Assembly (NCBI RefSeq): GCF_025420485.1
Contig: NZ_JAOEFD010000004.1
Location: 62,001 to 126,000, forward strand
Length of the DNA stretch: 64,000 bases
Origin: Nesterenkonia marinintestina
GTDB taxonomy: Bacteria > Actinomycetota > Actinomycetes > Actinomycetales > Micrococcaceae
Direction of reading: 5' to 3'
The notes below the pieces were generated by a model. The model worked only from the letters and a program-made list of their open reading frames with translations. It was not told where the DNA came from and ran no database searches. The position numbers were made by a program, and so were the translations under genes. Positions 60,002 through 64,000 of this stretch are shown one piece after another (the stretch's first letter is position 1; each line of letters begins with the position of its first letter).

Positions 60002-60811
60002 ATGGCTGAGACCGACACCGACCCGGATGCCGCCAAGGCCTCCCAGGACGAGATCAGCGCAGAGATGCGCGAGATCCATGACGTCTACCGCCGCAGCAGG
60101 GACGACGGAGGCCCCGAGGAGACCAGTGCGCGGATGAACTTCCCGCCGTATCGCTCCTCCCTGCTGCGCAGCCCCACGAAGTCGCTGCACCATACCGACC
60201 CGGAGGAGATCGAGCTGCACTCCCCCGCCTTCGGCGAGCGCGACGTCCGCACCCTCGAGTCCGATCTGACCATCCAGCACGGCGGTGAGCCCATCGGCGA
60301 GCGCATCGTGGTCACCGGCCGCATCGTCGACGGCGACGGCCGCCCGATCCGTCACCAGCTGGTCGAGGTCTGGCAGGCCAACGCCGCAGGTCGCTACGTC
60401 CACAAGCGGGACCAGCATCCGGCACCCATCGACCCGAACTTCACCGGTGTGGGTCGGACCATCACCGGCCCCGACGGTGAGTACACGTTCACCACGATCA
60501 AGCCGGCGCCGTACCCGTGGAAGAACCACTACAACGCCTGGCGTCCGGCACACATCCACTTCTCGCTGTTCGGCACGGACTTCACCCAGCGCCTGATCAC
60601 CCAGATGTACTTCCCCGGGGACCCGCTGTTCGACCTGGACCCGATCTACCAGTCCATCACCGACCAGAGCGCGCGGGATCGTCTGGTCGCCGCCTACGAC
60701 CACTCCGTGGCGAACCACGAATGGAACACCGGCTACCGGTGGGACATCGTCCTATCCGGCAGCAGCCGCACCTGGTTCGAGTCCGACGCCGCGTCCGACG
60801 AGGAGCACTGA
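60002..60811 (+). CDS. pcaH: Protocatechuate 3,4-dioxygenase beta subunit
   Basis: 269-aa beta subunit carrying the non-haem Fe(III) site for intradiol ring cleavage to 3-carboxy-cis,cis-muconate. Visible: GERIVVTGRIVDGDGRPIRH, LVEVWQANAAGRYVHKRDQ, DPNFTGVGRTITGPDGEYTF, and PYPWKNHYNAWRPAHIHFSL, which holds the Tyr and His-x-His ligands. ATG 60002 follows GAGGAGGTCAGCGCC. The in-frame upstream sequence reads a TPDAPDTPDTPEE tandem repeat; translation from further upstream would give an odd extension and is not preferred. It precedes pcaG by 4 bp. Confidence 0.95.
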   Translation: MAETDTDPDAAKASQDEISAEMREIHDVYRRSRDDGGPEETSARMNFPPYRSSLLRSPTKSLHHTDPEEIELHSPAFGERDVRTLESDLTIQHGGEPIGERIVVTGRIVDGDGRPIRHQLVEVWQANAAGRYVHKRDQHPAPIDPNFTGVGRTITGPDGEYTFTTIKPAPYPWKNHYNAWRPAHIHFSLFGTDFTQRLITQMYFPGDPLFDLDPIYQSITDQSARDRLVAAYDHSVANHEWNTGYRWDIVLSGSSRTWFESDAASDEEH

Positions 60812-60815
60812 TCCG

Positions 60816-61430
60816 ATGAGCACCCCCGCATCCCCCCAGACGTCGGCCGACCTGACCCCGACCCCCGCCCAGACGGTGGGGCCGTTCTACGGCTACGCTC
60901 TGCCCTTCCCCGACGGAGAGAAGCTCGTCGACCGCTCCCATCCGGACGCGATCCGGCTGCACGGCACCGTCTACGACGGCGACGGCGTCCCCGTGCCCGA
61001 TGCGCTGCTGGAGATCTGGCAGGCCGACGGACAGGGCCGGATCTCGGCGGAGCACGGCTCTCTGATCCGAGACGGCTACACCTTCACCGGCTGGGGCCGA
61101 ACCCCCGTCGACAATGTCGGGCGCTTCCGCTTCACCACGGTGGACCCCGGCCCGACGGAGGAGGGACGGGCACCGTTCATCCTGCTCACCGTCTTCGCAC
61201 GCGGACTGCTCGACCGCCTGTTCACCCGCATCTACCTGCCCGAGGACACCGGCGCGCTGGCCGCCGATCCGCTGCTCAGCTCTCTGCCCGAGGAGCGCCG
61301 CCGCACGCTGATCGCCGCCCGTGAGGAGGACGGCGACCTGCGGTTCGACGTACACCTCCAGGGTGCCGAGGAGACCGTGTTCCTGCAGTACCCGAACACC
61401 CCACAGGTCACCGGTCCGGTGACAGGATGA
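60816..61430 (+). CDS. pcaG: Protocatechuate 3,4-dioxygenase alpha subunit
   Basis: 204-aa alpha subunit that builds part of the active site without metal ligands. Motifs: TPAQTVGPFYGYALPFPDGE, IRLHGTVYDGDGVPVPDALL, EIWQADGQGRI, FTGWGRTPVDNVGRFRFTTV and HLQGAEETVFLQYP. These match PcaG in order and length. ATG 60816 is 4 bp after the pcaH stop. Confidence 0.95.
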   Translation: MSTPASPQTSADLTPTPAQTVGPFYGYALPFPDGEKLVDRSHPDAIRLHGTVYDGDGVPVPDALLEIWQADGQGRISAEHGSLIRDGYTFTGWGRTPVDNVGRFRFTTVDPGPTEEGRAPFILLTVFARGLLDRLFTRIYLPEDTGALAADPLLSSLPEERRRTLIAAREEDGDLRFDVHLQGAEETVFLQYPNTPQVTGPVTG

Positions 61431-61434
61431 GGGC

Positions 61435-62838
61435 ATGACCGGACAGTACGGACTCCTCGCCCCCGTCTGGGCGGACACCGAAGCCGCCGCGGCGACCTCC
61501 GACGAGGCGGTCGTCTACGCCCTCCTGCACGTCGAGGCCGCCTGGGCGGAGACGCTCGCCGCCGCAGACCTGGCACCGGAGGCCAGCGCCCGGGCCGTCC
61601 GGCGGCTCTGTGAGGATCAGGCCGTTCCGCACGCCGCACCGATCGATCCCCGGGTGCTGGCCGCCGGGGGCGTCGCCGGCGGGAACCCCGTCATCCCCCT
61701 GCTGGGCGAGATCCGACGGGCGTTGGCCGATCGGGGCGGGTCGGACGCAGCCCTGCACCGCGGGGCCACCAGCCAGGACGTGCTCGACACGGCGATGAAC
61801 CTGATCGTGCGCACCGTCGCCGCAGGGATCATCGCCCGGGCGATCCGCATCTGCGACGCCCTGGCCGCCCATGCCCAGACCCACCGGGGAACGGTGTGCG
61901 TGGCCCGCTCCCTGACCCGCCACGCCCTGCCGACCACGTTCGGGCTGCGGGCCGCCGGGTGGCTCGACGGTGTGCGGGAGGCGGTGAGTGCGCTCCATCG
62001 CGCCGTGGAGTCGCTGCCCCTGCAGTGGGGCGGCGCCGTCGGGACCCAGGCCGCCCTGACCGACCGGTACGGCTCCGGCGGTGCCTCCGAGCTGACGGAT
62101 CAGCTCGCCGACAGACTGAAGATGCCCTCGGCCCGGCCGTGGCACACCCAGCGGCGGCCGATGCTCGACGTGGGATCGGCGCTGACCGGTGTGGTCGCCG
62201 CTCTGGGGAAGATCGCCGGGGACGTCCTCATCCTGCAGCGACCAGAGATCGCAGAGCTCGCCGAGCCCGCGGACGCCTCCCGCGGAGGCTCCTCCGCCAT
62301 GCCGCAGAAGCAGAATCCCGTGCTGTCGGTGCTGCTCCGGTCGGCCGCCGACGCCGCCCCCGGGCATCTGGCCACGCTCTTCGGCGCCGCGGCCGCGGCT
62401 CAGGACGAGCGGCCGGACGGGGCCTGGCATGCCGAGTGGCCGGCCGTCTCCGAGCTGCTGCGTCTGGCCGGCGGGTCCGCCGTCCGGGCCGACGAGCTGA
62501 TCACCGGACTCCGGGTCTTCCCCGACCGCATGCGCGAGACGGTCGACGACGCCGGTGAGGCCCTGCTGAGCGAACGACTCATGCAGCACCTGTCCTCGGT
62601 GCTCCCGGGAGGTGCGCAGGCTGTGCAGGAGGCGGTGCGCACCTCGCTCGCCGACGGCGCGTCGCTGCGGGGCCTCATCGAGGCCCAGCTGCGCAGCGCC
62701 GATCCGAACCCTGACCGCGAGGCGGCGTTGGACGCCCTCGACGACCTGTTCGACCCGGCGCAGTACCTGGGGCGGGCGGACGAGTTCGTCGATTCCGCCG
62801 TCGCCGACTATCAGCAGATACGGAGCGCATGGACATGA
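61435..62838 (+). CDS. pcaB: 3-carboxy-cis,cis-muconate cycloisomerase
   Basis: 467-aa member of the fumarase/aspartase superfamily that lactonises 3-carboxymuconate to 4-carboxymuconolactone. It contains HRGATSQDVLDTAMNL, LPLQWGGAVGTQAALTDRYG and the superfamily signature GSSAMPQKQNPVLSVLLRSA. The alpha-helical core is complete and the C-terminal domain (SVLPGGAQAVQEAVRTSLAD) is present. Length is typical. It starts 4 bp after pcaG and overlaps pcaD by 10 bp. Confidence 0.94.
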   Translation: MTGQYGLLAPVWADTEAAAATSDEAVVYALLHVEAAWAETLAAADLAPEASARAVRRLCEDQAVPHAAPIDPRVLAAGGVAGGNPVIPLLGEIRRALADRGGSDAALHRGATSQDVLDTAMNLIVRTVAAGIIARAIRICDALAAHAQTHRGTVCVARSLTRHALPTTFGLRAAGWLDGVREAVSALHRAVESLPLQWGGAVGTQAALTDRYGSGGASELTDQLADRLKMPSARPWHTQRRPMLDVGSALTGVVAALGKIAGDVLILQRPEIAELAEPADASRGGSSAMPQKQNPVLSVLLRSAADAAPGHLATLFGAAAAAQDERPDGAWHAEWPAVSELLRLAGGSAVRADELITGLRVFPDRMRETVDDAGEALLSERLMQHLSSVLPGGAQAVQEAVRTSLADGASLRGLIEAQLRSADPNPDREAALDALDDLFDPAQYLGRADEFVDSAVADYQQIRSAWT

Positions 62839-63668
62839 CAGACGATCACCAGCCGACGGCCGCGCTGCGTCTGACCCCGCAGCTGCTGCACGGAGACGAA
62901 GCCCAGCTGAACGATCCGCCGGAACGGATCCTCGTCGTCGGCCCGTCTTTGGGGACCAGCGTCACGGCCCTGTGGCAGCCGACGCTGGAGCTCATGACCT
63001 CGGAGACGCCGGTCATCGGATGGGATCTGCCCGGTCACGGGATCCAGCCGGCGTCGGACGGACCCTTCTCCCTGGAGGAGCTGGCCGACGCGGTCGAGAC
63101 GATGGTCGACGAGCTGGCGGGGACGCACGGATGGGCGAGGGAGACGGTCGTCGACGTCGCCGGGGTCTCGGTGGCCGGAGTCGTCTCCCTGCTCCTGGCG
63201 CTGCGCCCGAACACCCGGTTCCGGCGCGTCGCCGTGCTCTGCTCCGCCGCATCGATCGGCACAGCCGACGCCTGGCACGAACGCGCCGACCTGGTGGAGA
63301 CGGCGGGGACGCCGACGATGGTCGCCGGTTCGGCCGAGCGGTGGTTCGGGCCATGTTTCATGTCCTCCCACGCCGAGATCGCGACGAACCTGCTGAGCAG
63401 TCTGCAGTACGCCGACCGGCACTCCTACGCCCATGTCTGCCGGGCGCTGGCCGAGGTCGACCTCCGTGATCGATTGGGGGAGGCGACCCGTCCGGTGCTG
63501 GCGGTCGCCGGCGAGGAGGACGTCGTCTGCCCTCCGGCGGACGCGGAGCTCATCGCCGCCGGTGTGCCGGACGGCCGATCCGAGACCCTGGCCGGCGTCG
63601 CCCATCTCGCCCCGGCGGAGGCCCCGGCCGCCGTCGCACGACTTCTGGAGGAGAACCTCGATGACTGA
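62829..63668 (+). CDS. pcaD: 3-oxoadipate enol-lactonase (beta-ketoadipate enol-lactone hydrolase)
   Basis: 279-aa alpha/beta-hydrolase. VGPSLGTSVTALWQPTLELM holds the oxyanion region, GWDLPGHGIQPASDGPFSLE follows, the nucleophile is in VDVAGVSVAGVVSLLLALRP (G-x-S-x-x-G), the acid in LAVAGEEDVVCPPADAEL, and the His in LAGVAHLAPAEAP. It hydrolyses the enol-lactone to 3-oxoadipate. It is separate from pcaC here, whereas many actinobacteria have a fused pcaL. ATG 62829 or 62835 is the start, both inside pcaB. Confidence 0.92.
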   Translation: MDMTDDHQPTAALRLTPQLLHGDEAQLNDPPERILVVGPSLGTSVTALWQPTLELMTSETPVIGWDLPGHGIQPASDGPFSLEELADAVETMVDELAGTHGWARETVVDVAGVSVAGVVSLLLALRPNTRFRRVAVLCSAASIGTADAWHERADLVETAGTPTMVAGSAERWFGPCFMSSHAEIATNLLSSLQYADRHSYAHVCRALAEVDLRDRLGEATRPVLAVAGEEDVVCPPADAELIAAGVPDGRSETLAGVAHLAPAEAPAAVARLLEENLDD

Positions 63669-64000
63669 GCACGACCGGACGTTCCGAGAAGGCATGCGCG
63701 TACGCCGCGAGGTGCTCTCCGATGAGCATGTGGACCGGGCCGAGGCGAAGAAGTCGGGATTCACCGCAGACTTCCAGGAGCTCATCACCCGGTACGCCTG
63801 GGGCACGATCTGGACTCGGCCCGGCCTGGACCGGACCACCCGTTCGGCGATCACCCTGACCGCGATGATCGCCGGAGGGTACTGGGAGGAGCTGGAGATG
63901 CATGTGCGTGCCGCTCTGCGGAACGGCATGACGGCGGAGGAGATCAGGGAGGTCTTCCTGCAGTCAGCGATCTACTGCTCGGTGCCCGCGGCGAACGTCG
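63661..64000 (+). CDS. pcaC: 4-carboxymuconolactone decarboxylase, cut by window end
   Basis: The first 113 codons of a carboxymuconolactone decarboxylase are seen. GMRVRREVLSDEHVDRAEAK, TRYAWGTIWTRPGLDRTTRS, ITLTAMIAGGYWEELEMHVR, AALRNGMTAEEIREVFLQSA and IYCSVPAANV match almost all of the usual ~130 residues, so only the last few are outside. ATG 63661 overlaps pcaD by 8 bp. It decarboxylates 4-carboxymuconolactone to the enol-lactone used by PcaD. Confidence 0.94.
   Translation, partial: MTEHDRTFREGMRVRREVLSDEHVDRAEAKKSGFTADFQELITRYAWGTIWTRPGLDRTTRSAITLTAMIAGGYWEELEMHVRAALRNGMTAEEIREVFLQSAIYCSVPAANV

Noticed and set aside
1-64000. tRNA, rRNA, insertion sequences, integrases or attachment sites
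   Set aside because: No cloverleaf-like sequence, rRNA segment, transposase motif or long terminal inverted repeats with target duplications were recognised on reading.

Overview
The window reads as chromosomal DNA of a high-GC actinobacterium, probably of the Micrococcales/Brevibacterium-like part of the phylum. The evidence is GC-rich codon use throughout, several GTG/TTG starts, a mycothiol-type maleylpyruvate isomerase, DUF4190 and DUF6986 proteins, and IclR-controlled catabolic islands. The genus cannot be fixed from the sequence alone. No rRNA, tRNA, insertion sequence or integrase was seen.

Region 1 (1-13.9 kb) is a purine/allantoin-glyoxylate island. A minus-strand unit hyi-glxR-gcl recycles glyoxylate to glycerate. 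An NCS2 purine permease is divergent from it. A second minus-strand unit holds malic enzyme, a DUF6986 aldolase-like protein and ureidoglycine aminohydrolase. Next come an IclR repressor, a 61-aa orphan ORF, a minus-strand uraD-uraH-urate oxidase unit and a divergent malate synthase. Related TTCC-type sequences recur in the intergenic regions and probably form one IclR regulon. Allantoinase and allantoate hydrolase are not in view.

Region 2 (14-34.9 kb) is mixed. It holds an SDR, an FMN reductase, Ohr, an M20 peptidase with an AbgT transporter, and a galactokinase with an altered signature. It then holds an aromatic-acid island: FAH hydrolase, PaaX regulator, RidA, small cupin, thioesterase, aryl-CoA ligase, bifunctional anthraniloyl/salicylyl-CoA monooxygenase-OYE fusion, ThDP enzyme, MFS carrier, KynB-like cyclase and maleylpyruvate isomerase. 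Together these suggest CoA-dependent hydroxylation of an aminobenzoate or salicylate followed by gentisate-style ring cleavage. A His/Asp-rich DUF4190 membrane protein and a GNAT-like protein end the region.

Region 3 (34.9-49.6 kb) is a complete type I-E CRISPR-Cas locus: cas3-cas8e-cse2-cas7e-cas5e-cas6e-cas1-cas2, then an array of about 76 repeats with a 61-nt period. The most notable feature lies upstream of cas3. Two degenerate repeats sit exactly 61 nt apart in reverse orientation behind a plausible minus-strand promoter. The sequence between them has a 12-nt PAM-proximal match, next to AAC, to the cas3 promoter. This looks like a crRNA-like autorepressor of the cas operon (CreR/CreA type). 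A perfect TGTGA-N6-TCACA (CRP/GlxR-type) site lies in the same promoter region.

Region 4 (49.6-64 kb) holds nagB, a small membrane protein, D-serine dehydratase, pabC and a fused pabAB. It ends with an aromatic island feeding protocatechuate: an aryl-aldehyde dehydrogenase, IclR, pobA, a second IclR and pcaHGBDC, with pcaC cut by the window edge.
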